A program made the position numbers and the translations under genes. A stretch of DNA of 64,000 nucleotides from Microbacterium oleivorans (GTDB lineage Bacteria > Actinomycetota > Actinomycetes > Actinomycetales > Microbacteriaceae), in the NCBI RefSeq assembly GCF_023715745.1, contig NZ_JAMBOV010000006.1, positions 62,001-126,000 of the forward strand, written 5' to 3'. Within the stretch, counting starts at the first letter, position 1. Every line of letters begins with the position of its first letter. Below are positions 1 to 9,275 of the stretch, one piece after another. The notes beneath the pieces were generated by a model. It saw only the letters and a program-made list of their open reading frames with translations, did not search any database and was not told the DNA's origin.

Positions 1-570
1 GCGATCGCGGTCATCAGCGGCGACCGGTTCGACTTCTTCCGCATCGACGCCGAGACCTCGGTCCCCGTCGCATCCGTCTTCTACGGCATCACGGTGGTCG
101 CGCAGATCGCGGTCCTGGTGTTCTGGGTCGTGCGCGGAGCGCGCTGGGACGGTGTGATCGCCGCCGTCGTCCTGATCGCCGTGATCTTCTCGGGCTTCGG
201 ATTGGTCGCGGTGCCCAACATCTCGGCGGTGGACGGCTTCACGCAGTGGCAGCCCTGGTACCCCGCCGTCGTCGTCGCGTTCGCCGTGTCGCTCATCGCC
301 ACCGTCGCGGTCTTCGTGCGCTTCCGGGTGCGCGACGAGCCCGTCGATGTCGCAGACGAGCCCGTCGAAGCCGCGGATCCGCGCGCCGTGCGCGCGGCCG
401 TCGATCGTCTGCCGGCGACGGAGCGGGATGCGATCCGCGCCGACCGTGACGACGCCCTTGAGATCCTGCATTCGCGAGGATTGGTCGACGAGACCACGCT
501 GGAGCGCGCGCTCGCCCAGGAGCTCGGCACGCTGTATCTGCTGGATGACACGACCGGAGGTGCCCGATGA
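1..570 (+). CDS. Membrane protein of unknown function, 5'-truncated by the window edge
   Basis: The frame is open from the first base, so the true start lies upstream; 189 codons are visible. The visible part has about three hydrophobic membrane segments (around ITVVAQIAVLVFWVV, VIAAVVLIAVIFSGFGLV and VVVAFAVSLIATVAVFV). A charged cytosolic tail of about 80 residues follows, rich in Glu, Asp and Arg. I do not recognise the family. Its stop overlaps the start of the next gene by 4 bases (ATGA), so the two are probably translationally coupled and may act together. Confidence 0.7.
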   Translation, partial: AIAVISGDRFDFFRIDAETSVPVASVFYGITVVAQIAVLVFWVVRGARWDGVIAAVVLIAVIFSGFGLVAVPNISAVDGFTQWQPWYPAVVVAFAVSLIATVAVFVRFRVRDEPVDVADEPVEAADPRAVRAAVDRLPATERDAIRADRDDALEILHSRGLVDETTLERALAQELGTLYLLDDTTGGAR

Positions 571-1226
571 CCGGACAGGACGGACTGCAGGCGGGATCGG
601 AGCGGGTGAGCCTGCGTTCGCTGCTCGGCGCGTCGGCCGACCCGGGCTTCACGCTCGCCCTCCCGACAGGGTGGGTGCGGCGGGAGGCGAACGAGGCGGA
701 GCGAGAGGCGCTCGACGATCAGGTGAGGACGCGGCTGCGCGACGCGCACCGCCCGGACCTCTACGCGATCATCCAGCCCCTCCTCTCCGACGCCTTCGCC
801 CGGATGGCCGACGCATCGGTCCTCGCGTTCTTCGCGCCCGCCGCAGGGGACGACGACGCGCTGGCGATTCCTGCGTCGCTGGTGGCCTCGGTACGCACGC
901 CCATGAGTCCGGGGGACACACTCGACCCGCTCGTGCAGGCGCTCATCCGACAGGAGGGGGCGACGCCGCTGCTCGGGGACAAGCGCTTCCTCCGCCTCGA
1001 GCGCGAGACGCGTCAGGAGTTCCAGGACGCGCCCGTGCGGGTCACGCAGATCGTCTACCTCACGCCGATTCCCGGGACCGGGCGTCGTCGGGGCCTGCAG
1101 TTGACGGGTGCGGTCATCCGCCCCGACGACGCGCCCGCCGATGATCGTCCCAACGTGATGATGAAGACGCTGCTGGACCTGTGCGTCTCGTCGCTCACCT
1201 GGCAGCTGGAGCCGGCCGCGGTCTGA
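567..1226 (+). CDS. Conserved hypothetical protein, probably cytosolic
   Basis: 219 residues starting at ATG inside the upstream stop (ATGA overlap). It has no signal peptide and no membrane segment. It contains a basic N-terminal part, a Pro/Leu-rich middle and a C-terminal segment ending in LLDLCVSSLTWQLEP. No known motif stands out and I give no function. The coupling to the preceding membrane protein suggests a two-gene unit whose beginning is outside the window. Codon usage matches the neighbours, so it looks like a real gene rather than a shadow. Confidence 0.7.
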   Translation: MTGQDGLQAGSERVSLRSLLGASADPGFTLALPTGWVRREANEAEREALDDQVRTRLRDAHRPDLYAIIQPLLSDAFARMADASVLAFFAPAAGDDDALAIPASLVASVRTPMSPGDTLDPLVQALIRQEGATPLLGDKRFLRLERETRQEFQDAPVRVTQIVYLTPIPGTGRRRGLQLTGAVIRPDDAPADDRPNVMMKTLLDLCVSSLTWQLEPAAV

Positions 1227-1322
1227 GCCCGTCCGACCCTGCGGGGAGGCGGCGCGGACGCGGCCCACCGCCGTGTCCGATTTCCGCGAGCCGGTGTCTG
1301 CGGAGCATGTCAGGCTGGGGTC

Positions 1323-2831
1323 ATGACGATCGCGCCGATGACCTTCGACGAGCGCTACCGCGCCATCGACGCGAGGGACGTGCGCTTCGACGGGCAGTTC
1401 GTGACCGCGGTCCACTCGACCGGGATCTACTGCCGGCCGAGCTGCCCCGCCCGCACGCCGAAGGCCGCGAACGTCAGCTTCTTCCCGACGAGTGCTGCCG
1501 CGCACGAGGCCGGCTTCCGGGCGTGCAAGCGCTGCCTCCCCGAGGCGACGCCCGGCTCGCCGCAGTGGAACCTCCGCGGCGACGCCGCGGGGCGCGCCAT
1601 GCGGCTGATCGCCGACGGTGTCGTCGACCGCGAGGGCGTGCCGGGTCTCGCGCGGCGCCTCGGCTACTCGGAACGGCACCTCACACGCCTCCTCGCGAGC
1701 GAGCTGGGTGCCGGACCTCTCGCCCTCGCGCGAGCCCATCGCGCACACACCGCCCGGACCCTGCTCGTGGACACCGACCTGCCGATGGCCGATGTCGCAT
1801 TCGCGGCGGGCTTCGGCAGCATCCGCCAGTTCAACGACACGATGACGGAGGTCTTCGCCCTGTCGCCGTCCGAGTTGCGCGCACGCCGACGGAGCGCGTC
1901 GTCGACCGCGGGCGGACGCATCGACCTCGTCCTGCCCGTGCGCGAGCCGTTCGACGCCGTGGGCCTTTTCGGGTGGATGCGCGCGCACGCGATCCCGGGT
2001 GTCGAGGTCGGTGAGGCGGAGGCGTTCTCGCGCACCATCCGGCTCGACGGCGGACCGGCCTGGTTCGAGGTGCGACAGGACGGCGCGGGACGGATGCGGC
2101 TGCGCGCCGAGCTCGCCTCGCTCCGCGATCTCGCCCCTCTGATCTCCCGCGTCCGCCGATTGTTCGACCTCGACGCGGACCCGGTCGCGGTCGACTCCGC
2201 TCTGGCCGAGCACGCCGAGCTGCGTCCGCTGGTCGCGCGCGTCCCCGGGGTCCGGCTGCCGGCCGCGATCGACGCCGACGAGATGCTCATCCGCGCGATG
2301 ATCGGACAGCAGATCAGCGTGGCGTCGGCACGCACCATGATGGGACGCCTCGCGGCCGCCCTCGGCGAGTCCATCGAGACGCCGCGGGGACCGGCGCTGC
2401 TGTTCCCGACCCCCGAGGTCGTCGCCGAACGCGGCGTCGAAGTCCTCCGGGGGCCGGGGGCGCGGATCCGTGCGATCGTCCACGCCGCGGGAGCCCTCGC
2501 GGACGGGGCGCTCCGGTTGGGACCGGGGGACGACACCCTCGAGCAGCGCGCCGCCCTGCTCGCCCTCCCCGGGGTGGGGCCATGGACCGCGGACTACGTC
2601 CGGATGCGGGTGCTCGGCGACCCGGACGTGCTGCTCCCCGGCGACGTCGCCGCGCGCGCGGGAGCAGCGGCCGCCGGCGTCCCCTCGGACGCGGCCGGGC
2701 TCACGGCGTGGGCGACGCGGACGGCGCCCTGGCGCAGCTACCTCATGGCTCACCTCTGGTACGCCGCCCCGGTCACGCAGGCCTGGCGTGCCGCAGACAT
2801 CGACCCCTCATCCCGGAAGGCCGCGTCATGA
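1323..2831 (+). CDS. alkA: Ada-AlkA fusion: alkylation-sensing regulator and DNA-3-methyladenine glycosylase
   Basis: 502 residues with three modules in order. The N-terminal Ada zinc domain carries Cys37, Cys41, Cys68 and Cys71 (YCRPSC and CKRC), the site that takes methyl groups from DNA phosphotriesters in Ada proteins. An AraC-type double helix-turn-helix follows at about 80-190 ([16 protein letters not shown] and [16 protein letters not shown]). The AlkA module occupies about 193-490, with helix-hairpin-helix [12 protein letters not shown] near 414 and an aspartate in PGDVA near 440 matching the catalytic Asp of AlkA. This domain set usually senses methylation damage, activates transcription and excises alkylated bases. 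ATG 1323 follows a weak -10-like CAGGCT by 6 bases and may be leaderless. It is coupled to ogt by ATGA. Confidence 0.93.
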   Translation: MTIAPMTFDERYRAIDARDVRFDGQFVTAVHSTGIYCRPSCPARTPKAANVSFFPTSAAAHEAGFRACKRCLPEATPGSPQWNLRGDAAGRAMRLIADGVVDREGVPGLARRLGYSERHLTRLLASELGAGPLALARAHRAHTARTLLVDTDLPMADVAFAAGFGSIRQFNDTMTEVFALSPSELRARRRSASSTAGGRIDLVLPVREPFDAVGLFGWMRAHAIPGVEVGEAEAFSRTIRLDGGPAWFEVRQDGAGRMRLRAELASLRDLAPLISRVRRLFDLDADPVAVDSALAEHAELRPLVARVPGVRLPAAIDADEMLIRAMIGQQISVASARTMMGRLAAALGESIETPRGPALLFPTPEVVAERGVEVLRGPGARIRAIVHAAGALADGALRLGPGDDTLEQRAALLALPGVGPWTADYVRMRVLGDPDVLLPGDVAARAGAAAAGVPSDAAGLTAWATRTAPWRSYLMAHLWYAAPVTQAWRAADIDPSSRKAAS

Positions 2832-3319
2832 CCGCGATCCTGCAGACCCTCGACACCCCCGACGGGCCGTTCACGATCCTCGAGGAGGACGGACGTGTCC
2901 TCGCTTCGGGATGGACGGACGACCCGGAGCGCATCCTCGGTCGTCTCCGCTCGGACCGGGTGCCGCCGGATGTGGCATCCGGGCGCGCATCGTCGGCGGA
3001 GCATGTCACGGCCTACTACGAGGGCGACCTGCATGCCATCGACGCCGTCCCCGTCGCGCAGTACGGCACGGCGATGCAGTCGTCGGGGTGGGAAGCTCTG
3101 CGCCGCATCCCCGCCGGTCGTCCGCTGACCTACAGCGAGTTCGCGGTGCACCTCGGATCGCCGAGCGCAGTCCGAGCCGCGGCATCCATCTGCGCGCGCA
3201 ACGCGGCGGCGCTGTTCGTGCCGTGCCACCGCGTCCTGCGCACCGGGGGAGCGCTCGGCGGATTCGCGTGGGGACTGGACGTGAAGAGGAGCCTGCTGCA
3301 GCGCGAGGCGGCGGAATGA
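2828..3319 (+). CDS. ogt: Methylated-DNA-protein cysteine methyltransferase
   Basis: 163 residues, the usual size for Ogt. The protein transfers the alkyl group of O6-methylguanine in DNA to its own cysteine in a single-use reaction. The active-site motif PCHRV lies near residue 131, preceded by the Asn/Arg-containing [10 protein letters not shown] segment and by the DNA-binding helix around SPSAVRAAA. The start ATG overlaps the stop of the Ada-AlkA gene, so both alkylation-repair activities are made from one transcript. The larger frame that extends upstream is a shadow of the AlkA gene; the ATG at 2828 gives the family-typical N-terminus. Confidence 0.95.
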   Translation: MTAILQTLDTPDGPFTILEEDGRVLASGWTDDPERILGRLRSDRVPPDVASGRASSAEHVTAYYEGDLHAIDAVPVAQYGTAMQSSGWEALRRIPAGRPLTYSEFAVHLGSPSAVRAAASICARNAAALFVPCHRVLRTGGALGGFAWGLDVKRSLLQREAAE

Positions 3320-3332
3320 TCGATCGATCCGA

Positions 3333-3348
3333 GTAAGCGCTTGCTTAC
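3333..3348. promoter_or_regulatory. Operator-like inverted repeat, TetR-type in style
   Basis: Perfect 6-bp arms GTAAGC and GCTTAC separated by 4 bases. It covers the -35 hexamer of the exporter promoter. Size and composition resemble TetR-family operators, but no TetR gene lies in the window, so the regulator is unknown. Confidence 0.5.
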
Positions 3349-3370
3349 AGCGAATTGACAGGGATATCCT
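3341..3370 (+). promoter_or_regulatory. Putative sigma-70 promoter of the leader/exporter unit
   Basis: TTGCTT at 3341-3346 and TATCCT at 3365-3370 with an 18-base spacer, placed 55 bases before the leader ORF. The AT-rich patch stands out in this GC-rich region. Confidence 0.5.
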
Positions 3371-3424
3371 GGAGGGCTCCCGCACGCCGCGGGGGCCCTG
3401 TCCGGCCCCATCAAGGAGGAAGCC

Positions 3425-3496
3425 ATGTCCACGGAGATCGTCTACACGAAGTCCGCCGCCTTCCTCGTCGCCGGACGCCCTGTCCGTCGGGGATGA
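3425..3496 (+). CDS. 23-residue upstream ORF, candidate regulatory leader peptide
   Basis: ATG preceded at 6-7 bases by AAGGAGGA, the strongest Shine-Dalgarno in this region. It encodes 23 residues beginning MSTEIVYTKSAAFLV and ending RPVRRG, then TGA. It lies between the promoter and the ABC exporter gene, and its stop is followed within a few bases by two hairpins. Strong ribosome binding on so short an ORF ahead of a drug-type exporter suggests translation-dependent attenuation or ribosome-stalling induction. This is inference; it could also be a small functional peptide. Confidence 0.5.
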   Translation: MSTEIVYTKSAAFLVAGRPVRRG

Positions 3497-3500
3497 CGAC

Positions 3501-3533
3501 CGAGGTCTGACCTCGCGCGGAAGCTTCCCGCGC
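3501..3533 (+). promoter_or_regulatory. Two tandem hairpins after the leader ORF
   Basis: The first hairpin pairs CGAGGT with ACCTCG over a 3-base loop (3501-3515). The second pairs GCGCGG with CCGCGC around AAGCTTC (3515-3533). They begin 5 bases after the leader stop and have no U tract, so they look more like attenuation or mRNA-folding elements than a simple terminator. Confidence 0.4.
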
Positions 3534-3586
3534 CCCTCATCGTTCTCCCTCGACGGGTCACCGCGCCCCTGATCGTCCGCGCCCCT
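3528..3586 (+). repeat. Three copies of CCGCGCCCCT in the exporter 5' leader
   Basis: Identical 10-mers start at 3528, 3561 and 3577, spaced 33 and 16 bases. The first forms the 3' arm of the second hairpin (GCGCGG can pair with CCGCGC), so the other copies could form alternative pairings. The remaining region to 3633 shows no other feature and only a weak ribosome site before the exporter ATG. Confidence 0.4.
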
Positions 3587-3633
3587 GTGCGCTCCTCGCC
3601 GCTTCGGCATCCGCTCCTCACCTGTGCAGGATC

Positions 3634-5454
3634 ATGACCTCCTCGACGCATCCCCGCTTGTCCACCGCCCGCTCCCTCGCCCGCCTGATCCCCTTCGCGA
3701 AGCCCGTGCTGCCGCGTCTGGGACTCGGTGCCCTCAGCGCGCTCATCGCGAGCCTGCTGGGTCTGACCATCCCGCTCGTCCTCGAACAGATCGTCGGCAC
3801 GAACGGCCCCATCGCCTCCGGTGACCCGTGGCTCATCGCCCTCGGCGGCGGCGCCGTGCTGCTGCTCGGCCTGCTCGAGGCCCTCATGGTGTGGGCGCGT
3901 CGGTGGTTCGTCCTCTCACCCGCGACCGCCGTCGAGTACGAGCTGCGCACCGACTTCTACGCACGGTTGCAGCGACTGCCGGTCGCCTTCCACGACCGCT
4001 GGCAATCGGGCCAGCTGCTCAGCCGGATGATGCAGGACATCGGCCTCATCCGACGCTGGATGGCATTCGGTGTCGTCCTGCTCGTCGTGAACATGATCAC
4101 GATCGTCGTCGGCTCGGTGATCCTGTTCAGCTGGCACTGGCTGCTGGGGACCATCTTCGTCGTGGTCTCCGCGCCGCTGTGGGTCGCCGGCTACGTCTTC
4201 GAGAACCGCTACGGCATCCTCTCCCGCCAGAGCCAGGACCAGGCGGGCGACCTGGCCACCGCCGTCGAGGAGTCGGTCCACGGCATCCGCGTCCTCAAGG
4301 CCTTCGGCCGTGGCAGTCACGCCCTGCGCAAGTTCACCCGGCAGGCCGAGACGCTCCGTCAGACCGAGATCAGCAAGGCGAAGGCGGTCGGCTGGATCTG
4401 GTTCTGGCTCGTGCTGCTGCCCGACATCGCCTTCGCGCTGTGCCTGGGCGCGGGCATCTACCTGGTCTCGACCGGGCAGATCGACACCGCCGCGCTCATC
4501 GCGTTCTTCGCGATGGCGACCATTCTGCGCTGGCCCGTCGAGTCGATCGGCTTCCTGTTCTCCTTCCTCGTCGATGCCCGCACCGCGACCGACCGCATCT
4601 TCGAGGTCTTCGACGAGCAGAACACGATCGTCGATCCGGAGAACCCGGCGACGATCAGCGAACCCCGAGGGGAGCTGGTCTTCGAGGGGGCGCGCTTCCG
4701 GTATCAGGATGCGGCGGCCACCGAGCGCGACCTGCTCGACGGCATCGACCTGTCGCTGCAGCCGGGGGAGACCATGGCGCTCGTTGGTCTGACCGGGTCG
4801 GGGAAGACGACACTCACGACGCTGCCGGGACGTCTGTACGACGTCACCGGCGGGCGCGTCCTGCTCGACGGCGTCGACGTGCGCGATCTGTCGCTCACGG
4901 AACTGCGCCGTCACGTCGGCATGGCCTTCGAGGATGCGACGCTGTTCTCGCAGACCGTGCGCGAGAACGTGCTGCTCGGCCGTGAGGACCTCGATCCGCG
5001 CAGCGCCGAGGGCGAGCGCGTCCTGCGCGAAGCCCTGCAGGTCGCGCAGGCGGCATTCGTCGACGACCTCCCCGACGGTGTCGACACCGTCATCGGCGAG
5101 GAGGGGCTCAGCCTCTCGGGTGGCCAGCGTCAGCGTCTCGCGCTCGCTCGCGCGGTCGCCGCGCGGCCCGCCGTGCTGGTGCTCGACGATCCGCTGTCGG
5201 CGCTCGACGTCGACACCGAGGCGCTCGTCGAGGACGCATTGCGTGTCGTCCTCGCCGAGACCACGGCGCTCGTCGTCGCTCACCGGCCCTCCACCGTCAC
5301 GCTCGCCGACCGCGTCGCACTCCTCGAGGAGGGGCGCATCACCGCCGTCGGCACGCACTCCGAGCTCCTGCGCACCAGCGAGCACTACCGGCACGTCATC
5401 TCGAGTCTCGAGGACGAGCAGGAACGTCAGCACGAGAGGGAGGTGTCCCTGTGA
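3634..5454 (+). CDS. ABC exporter subunit 1, membrane plus ATPase domain, degenerate Walker B
   Basis: 606 residues: six-helix membrane domain at about 20-320, ATPase domain from about 345. Walker [10 protein letters not shown] is near 384, signature LSGGQRQ near 494, Walker [13 protein letters not shown] near 515, switch His in VVAHRPS. The Walker B catalytic glutamate is replaced by aspartate. This is typical of one half of heterodimeric exporters such as TM287/288, LmrCD and BmrCD, which carry one active and one degenerate ATP site. The partner follows with a 4-base overlap. The substrate is unknown; drug or lipid export is the family expectation. ATG 3634 has only a weak ribosome site, so its translation may depend on the leader. 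Confidence 0.9.
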   Translation: MTSSTHPRLSTARSLARLIPFAKPVLPRLGLGALSALIASLLGLTIPLVLEQIVGTNGPIASGDPWLIALGGGAVLLLGLLEALMVWARRWFVLSPATAVEYELRTDFYARLQRLPVAFHDRWQSGQLLSRMMQDIGLIRRWMAFGVVLLVVNMITIVVGSVILFSWHWLLGTIFVVVSAPLWVAGYVFENRYGILSRQSQDQAGDLATAVEESVHGIRVLKAFGRGSHALRKFTRQAETLRQTEISKAKAVGWIWFWLVLLPDIAFALCLGAGIYLVSTGQIDTAALIAFFAMATILRWPVESIGFLFSFLVDARTATDRIFEVFDEQNTIVDPENPATISEPRGELVFEGARFRYQDAAATERDLLDGIDLSLQPGETMALVGLTGSGKTTLTTLPGRLYDVTGGRVLLDGVDVRDLSLTELRRHVGMAFEDATLFSQTVRENVLLGREDLDPRSAEGERVLREALQVAQAAFVDDLPDGVDTVIGEEGLSLSGGQRQRLALARAVAARPAVLVLDDPLSALDVDTEALVEDALRVVLAETTALVVAHRPSTVTLADRVALLEEGRITAVGTHSELLRTSEHYRHVISSLEDEQERQHEREVSL

Positions 5455-7262
5455 GCACCGTCACGGGCACCAGCGGCGAAGACCGCTCCGATTACACCCG
5501 CGAGGAGAGTCGGCAGATCCGGCGCCGCTCGCTGCGACTGCTCGGGTCGCTGGTCACACCGCTGAAGATGCAGCTCGTCCTCGCGGGGATCGTGCTCGTG
5601 GTCTCGACGGTCCTGCGTGTCGCGGGCCCCGCGCTGGTCGGCTGGGGCATCGCCAACGCCCTGCCCGCCGTCCAGAAGGAAGCCGACTGGATGCCGACGA
5701 TCGCCGTCGTGGCGGTCTTCCTCGTCTCGGCGGTCGGCGGTGCCGCGCTCATCGGCTGGTACGCCGTCGTGGTGGCCCGGCTGACGCAGGCCGTGATGCT
5801 CGACCTCCGCAAGCGCATCTTCCTGCACACGCAGAAGCTCAGCCTCGAGTTCCACGAGTCGTACACGTCGGGGCGCATCATCTCGCGGCAGACGAGCGAC
5901 CTCGACACGATCCGCGAGCTCCTCGACGGCGGACTCAACGAGCTCGTCTCGGGCCTGCTCTACGGCGGTTTCACCCTCGTCGCACTGATCCTGCTCGACT
6001 GGCAGTCCGGCCTCCTGCTCGCGTTCATGGGCATCCCGCTGTTCTTCCTCATGCGGTGGTTCTACCTGCGCTCGCAGGTCGTCTACCGCGAGTCCCGCGT
6101 CGTGAGCGCGAAGGTGATCGTCAAATTCGTCGAGACCATGACCGGCATCCGTGCCGTCAAGGCGTTCCGCAAGGAGCCCGCCAACGACGGCGAGTTCGGT
6201 GGTCTCGCGAGCGACTACCGCGACATCAACATGCGCTCGATCCGCCTGTTCGGCACCTTCGAGCCCGCGATGATGGCGCTCGCGTCGTTCGCGCTGGCCG
6301 CGGTCGTCCTGTGGGGCGGTCTCCGCGTCGTCAGCGGCGCGCTGGAGCTCGGCTTCCTGCTGTCGGCCGTCCTGTACGTGCGCAACTTCTTCGCGCCCAT
6401 GCAGGAGGTCGCGTTCTTCCTGAACTCCTACCAGTCGGCAACCGCCGCGCTGGAGAAGGTGTCGGGCGTGCTGGAAGAGGACCCGACGGTCCCCGACCCG
6501 ACGAAGCCGGTCGACCTCCGTCAGGCGACGGGGCATCTGCGCTTCGAGGACGTGACGTTCGGATACTCCGAGTCCAAGACGATCCTGCCGCACTTCCAGC
6601 TCGACATCCCGGCGGGCCAGACGATCGCCCTCGTGGGCACCACCGGTGCCGGCAAATCCACGCTCGCCAAGCTCGTCGCGCGGTTCTACGACCCGACGAA
6701 GGGTGCCGTGACCCTCGACGGCGTCGATCTGCGGGAGCTGCACCCCAAGGATCTGCGTCGCGCGATCGTGATGGTGACGCAGGAGGCCTACCTGTTCAGC
6801 GGGACGGTCGCCGACAACATCGCCCTCGGCAAACCGGACGCGACGATGGACGAGATCCGCGCCGCGGCGCGCGCGGTCGGTGCGGACGGCTTCATCGAGA
6901 AGCTGCCTGACGGCTACGACACCGACGTGAACAAGCGTGGCGGGCGCGTCTCGGCCGGTCAGCGTCAGCTGATCTCGTTCGCGCGCGCCTTCCTGGCCGA
7001 CCCGGCGGTGCTGATCCTCGACGAGGCGACGGCGTCGCTCGACATCCCGAGCGAGCGGCAGATCCAGGAGGCCCTCAGCACCCTGCTCGCCGATCGGACG
7101 GCGATCATCATCGCGCACCGTCTGTCGACGGTGGCGATCGCCGACCGGGTGCTCGTCATGGAGCACGGCCGCATCATCGAGGACGACACCCCCGATGCCC
7201 TCATCGCGGGCACGGGCAAGTTCGCCCAGCTACACCGCGCATGGCGGGAGTCGCTCGTCTGA
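5451..7262 (+). CDS. ABC exporter subunit 2, membrane plus ATPase domain, altered signature
   Basis: 603 residues from a GTG that overlaps the previous stop. A six-helix membrane domain lies at about 30-330. The ATPase has Walker [10 protein letters not shown] near 396, Walker [13 protein letters not shown] near 521 with the catalytic Glu present, and switch His in IIIAHRLS. The signature reads VSAGQRQ instead of LSGGQ. Together with the Asp-for-Glu change in subunit 1, this places both defects in the same composite site: subunit 1 Walker B and subunit 2 signature. That is the standard asymmetric arrangement. The unit ends at a bidirectional terminator. Confidence 0.92.
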   Translation: MSTVTGTSGEDRSDYTREESRQIRRRSLRLLGSLVTPLKMQLVLAGIVLVVSTVLRVAGPALVGWGIANALPAVQKEADWMPTIAVVAVFLVSAVGGAALIGWYAVVVARLTQAVMLDLRKRIFLHTQKLSLEFHESYTSGRIISRQTSDLDTIRELLDGGLNELVSGLLYGGFTLVALILLDWQSGLLLAFMGIPLFFLMRWFYLRSQVVYRESRVVSAKVIVKFVETMTGIRAVKAFRKEPANDGEFGGLASDYRDINMRSIRLFGTFEPAMMALASFALAAVVLWGGLRVVSGALELGFLLSAVLYVRNFFAPMQEVAFFLNSYQSATAALEKVSGVLEEDPTVPDPTKPVDLRQATGHLRFEDVTFGYSESKTILPHFQLDIPAGQTIALVGTTGAGKSTLAKLVARFYDPTKGAVTLDGVDLRELHPKDLRRAIVMVTQEAYLFSGTVADNIALGKPDATMDEIRAAARAVGADGFIEKLPDGYDTDVNKRGGRVSAGQRQLISFARAFLADPAVLILDEATASLDIPSERQIQEALSTLLADRTAIIIAHRLSTVAIADRVLVMEHGRIIEDDTPDALIAGTGKFAQLHRAWRESLV

Positions 7263-7278
7263 CCGCCGACGACGTGAC

Positions 7279-7308
7279 GGATGCCGGGGCCTTCGGGTCC
7301 CGGCATCC
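7279..7308. terminator. Bidirectional hairpin terminator between convergent genes
   Basis: GGATGCCGGG pairs perfectly with CCCGGCATCC over a 10-base loop. It lies 17 bases after the ABC exporter and 82 bases after the BadF-type kinase that reads towards it. There is no clear U run on either side, common in high-GC genomes. Confidence 0.65.
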
Positions 7309-7389
7309 GTCGTTCCGGCGCGAGCCGCCGCGGGACTCGATGAAAGCGTGGGGGTCCATCCGGACAGCGTGCCTGGCGGGCGCCGCGGG

Positions 7390-8295
7390 TCAGCGCGGTG
7401 AGGAGCGGTGCAGGGCGGGACTGAGCGGATGCGTCGCCGCCAGGTCGGCGAGGGCGAGAGCGCCGTCGATCCCGGCGCCGCGCGGAGGCACCAGGGTGAG
7501 AGCGCGGTCGTCGGCGAGTGCGACGGTGAACGCCTCGCGCAGCGTCGACGACGCGAACACGCCGCCGATCGCGCACACCGGCAGTACTCCGGCCTCGTCC
7601 CGCACGCGGTCCGCTCCGGTGCGGACGCTGTGCGCGAGTTCACGCGCCGCGCGTTCGGAGATGTCCCGTGCGACGGCGTCTCCGGCGTCGGCGGCTTCCG
7701 CCACGGCCCGGGCGAACGAGGCGACGATCCGCACGCGGTCGGGGTCGGCCTGCAGCAGCATGTAGGCCTGCGTCAGGTCCGGCCAGCGTCCCTGCACGAC
7801 GTCGGTGAGCGTCGTCGCCGGACCGCGGCCGTCGACGGCGCGCATGACGGCGTCCAACGCCGCGCGACCGAGCCAGTAGCCGCTGCCGGCATCGCCCATG
7901 ATCCAGCCCCACCCGTCGACACGCGCGGTGCGGGTCGGGCCCACGGCGAGCGTGACGACTCCCGTCCCCGCGGCGACGACCACCCCGGACCCCTCGCCGA
8001 GAGCCCCGAGGAACGACGTCGTGGAGTCGTGCGCGAGGATGACGGTGGACACACCGGTCCCGTCGAGCAGATCGAGCAGCGCGTCGGCGTCGGCGTTGTC
8101 GTCGGTCAGCCCCGACACTCCTGCCGCGACGACGTCGACGGCCTGGACGGCGACACTCGCGCGGACGACCTCGGCGAGTTGGGGGATGAGCGCCCTGCCG
8201 GTCTGAATGCCGGGGAACGTCAGATCAGCGGTGCCGTCGCCGGAGCGCACCTTGATGCCGCTCTGACCGGCATCGATCGCGAGGACGCGGCTCAC
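7390..8295 (-). CDS. BadF/BadG-family kinase, probably N-acetylglucosamine kinase-like
   Basis: 301 residues of the ASKHA fold. The N-terminal phosphate loop is VLAIDAGQSGIK. The second motif is VVVAAGTGVVTLAV, followed by GWGWIMGDAGSGYWLGR, characteristic of the BadF/BadG/BcrA/BcrD ATPase group that includes eukaryotic-type N-acetylglucosamine kinases. The start is GTG 8295, which overlaps the stop of the CE7 esterase gene (GTGA); the longer open frame upstream is a shadow of that gene. The pairing with an acetyl esterase suggests handling of acetylated or amino sugars. Phosphorylation of GlcNAc itself is inference. Confidence 0.8.
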   Translation of the reverse strand: MSRVLAIDAGQSGIKVRSGDGTADLTFPGIQTGRALIPQLAEVVRASVAVQAVDVVAAGVSGLTDDNADADALLDLLDGTGVSTVILAHDSTTSFLGALGEGSGVVVAAGTGVVTLAVGPTRTARVDGWGWIMGDAGSGYWLGRAALDAVMRAVDGRGPATTLTDVVQGRWPDLTQAYMLLQADPDRVRIVASFARAVAEAADAGDAVARDISERAARELAHSVRTGADRVRDEAGVLPVCAIGGVFASSTLREAFTVALADDRALTLVPPRGAGIDGALALADLAATHPLSPALHRSSPR

Positions 8296-9269
8296 CGGCC
8301 GCCGACCCGCGCCGCGAGGAACTCCGCCTGTCGCAGCCACTGATGAGCCTGCCCGCCCTCGTGCTCGTTGAAGGGGAACACCTCGATCTGCTTGTCGGTA
8401 CCCGCCCAGGCGTTGAAGGCGGCGAAGACGGTCGACGGCGGGCAGATCGGGTCGAGCAGGGCGACGGAGAAGAGGGATGCCGCATCCGCCCGGGCCGCGA
8501 AGCTCACGCCGTCGAAGTACGACAGCGTCTCGAACACGCGCTCCTCGGCGCCGCGGTGCACGGCGAGGTACCGCGCGATCTCCTCGTAGGGGTCGCGTCC
8601 GGTCATGCCGACGGCGCGCTCGAAGTGGCAGAGGAACGGCACGTCGGGCATGGCGGCGACAAGGCCGTCGCTGAGGGCTGCGGCGGCGATCGCGATCCCG
8701 CCGCCCTGGCTGCCGCCGGTCACGGCGACCTGCGCGGCATCCACCTCGGGCAGCGACCGGACCGCGTCGACCGCGCGCACCGCGTCGGTGAACACACGCC
8801 GGTAGTAGTAGGTCTCGGGGTCGTCGATACCGCGCGTCATGAAGCCGGGGAAAGCGGGTCCCGATCCGTGCGGATCGGGGGTCGCACCGCCCGAGCCCCA
8901 GGCGCTGCCCTGGCCGCGGGTGTCCATGAAGAAGTGCGCGTACCCGGATGCCGCCCACCCGAGCCGCTCCACGGGAAGACCGCGACCGCCGCCGTATCCG
9001 TTGAACTCGACGACGGCGGGGAGGACGCCTTCACGGTGGGTCGGGAGCAGCAGCCAGCCTTTCACCGGGTCGCCGGCGAAGCCGGGGAAGGTGATGTCGA
9101 ACGCCTCGATGCCGCGCAGGGGCGTCGACACGGGCGTGACGACGGGTGCGCCGCCTGCGTCGCGGGCGCCTGCGACGGTCGTCGACCAGAAGTCGTCGAA
9201 GTCGGCAGGGACGCGGACCTCCGGGCGGTAGTCGCGAAGGTCGGGCAGGGCGAGATCGAAGCGCGGCAC
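8292..9269 (-). CDS. CE7-family acetyl esterase (acetylxylan esterase / cephalosporin-C deacetylase type)
   Basis: 325 residues, the usual length for the family, with no signal peptide, so cytosolic. An alpha/beta hydrolase triad is visible: nucleophile Ser in GGSQGGG, Asp in LLDPICPPST and His in EHEGG near the C-terminus. The family mark RGQGS is present in MDTRGQGSAWG. CE7 enzymes remove acetyl groups from short oligosaccharides. GTG 9269 sits 6 bases after TAGGGT with no ribosome site, so the transcript is probably leaderless. The gene is first in a two-gene operon with the BadF kinase. Confidence 0.9.
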   Translation of the reverse strand: MPRFDLALPDLRDYRPEVRVPADFDDFWSTTVAGARDAGGAPVVTPVSTPLRGIEAFDITFPGFAGDPVKGWLLLPTHREGVLPAVVEFNGYGGGRGLPVERLGWAASGYAHFFMDTRGQGSAWGSGGATPDPHGSGPAFPGFMTRGIDDPETYYYRRVFTDAVRAVDAVRSLPEVDAAQVAVTGGSQGGGIAIAAAALSDGLVAAMPDVPFLCHFERAVGMTGRDPYEEIARYLAVHRGAEERVFETLSYFDGVSFAARADAASLFSVALLDPICPPSTVFAAFNAWAGTDKQIEVFPFNEHEGGQAHQWLRQAEFLAARVGGR

Positions 9270-9275
9270 GCGCTC

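Noticed and set aside
81..2753. An 890-codon open frame on the minus strand opposite the Ada-AlkA gene
   Set aside because: Arg/Gly/Asp-rich low-complexity product with no motif, antisense to a gene with clear domains; such frames are common artefacts of high GC content.
3501..3533. A simple intrinsic terminator after the leader ORF
   Set aside because: Neither hairpin is followed by a U tract and the exporter must be expressed through it, so it is recorded as a regulatory structure instead.
3916..7166. Long antisense frames across the ABC exporter genes
   Set aside because: Compositionally biased (Glu/Asp/Arg/Val) and lying opposite genes with intact ATPase motifs.
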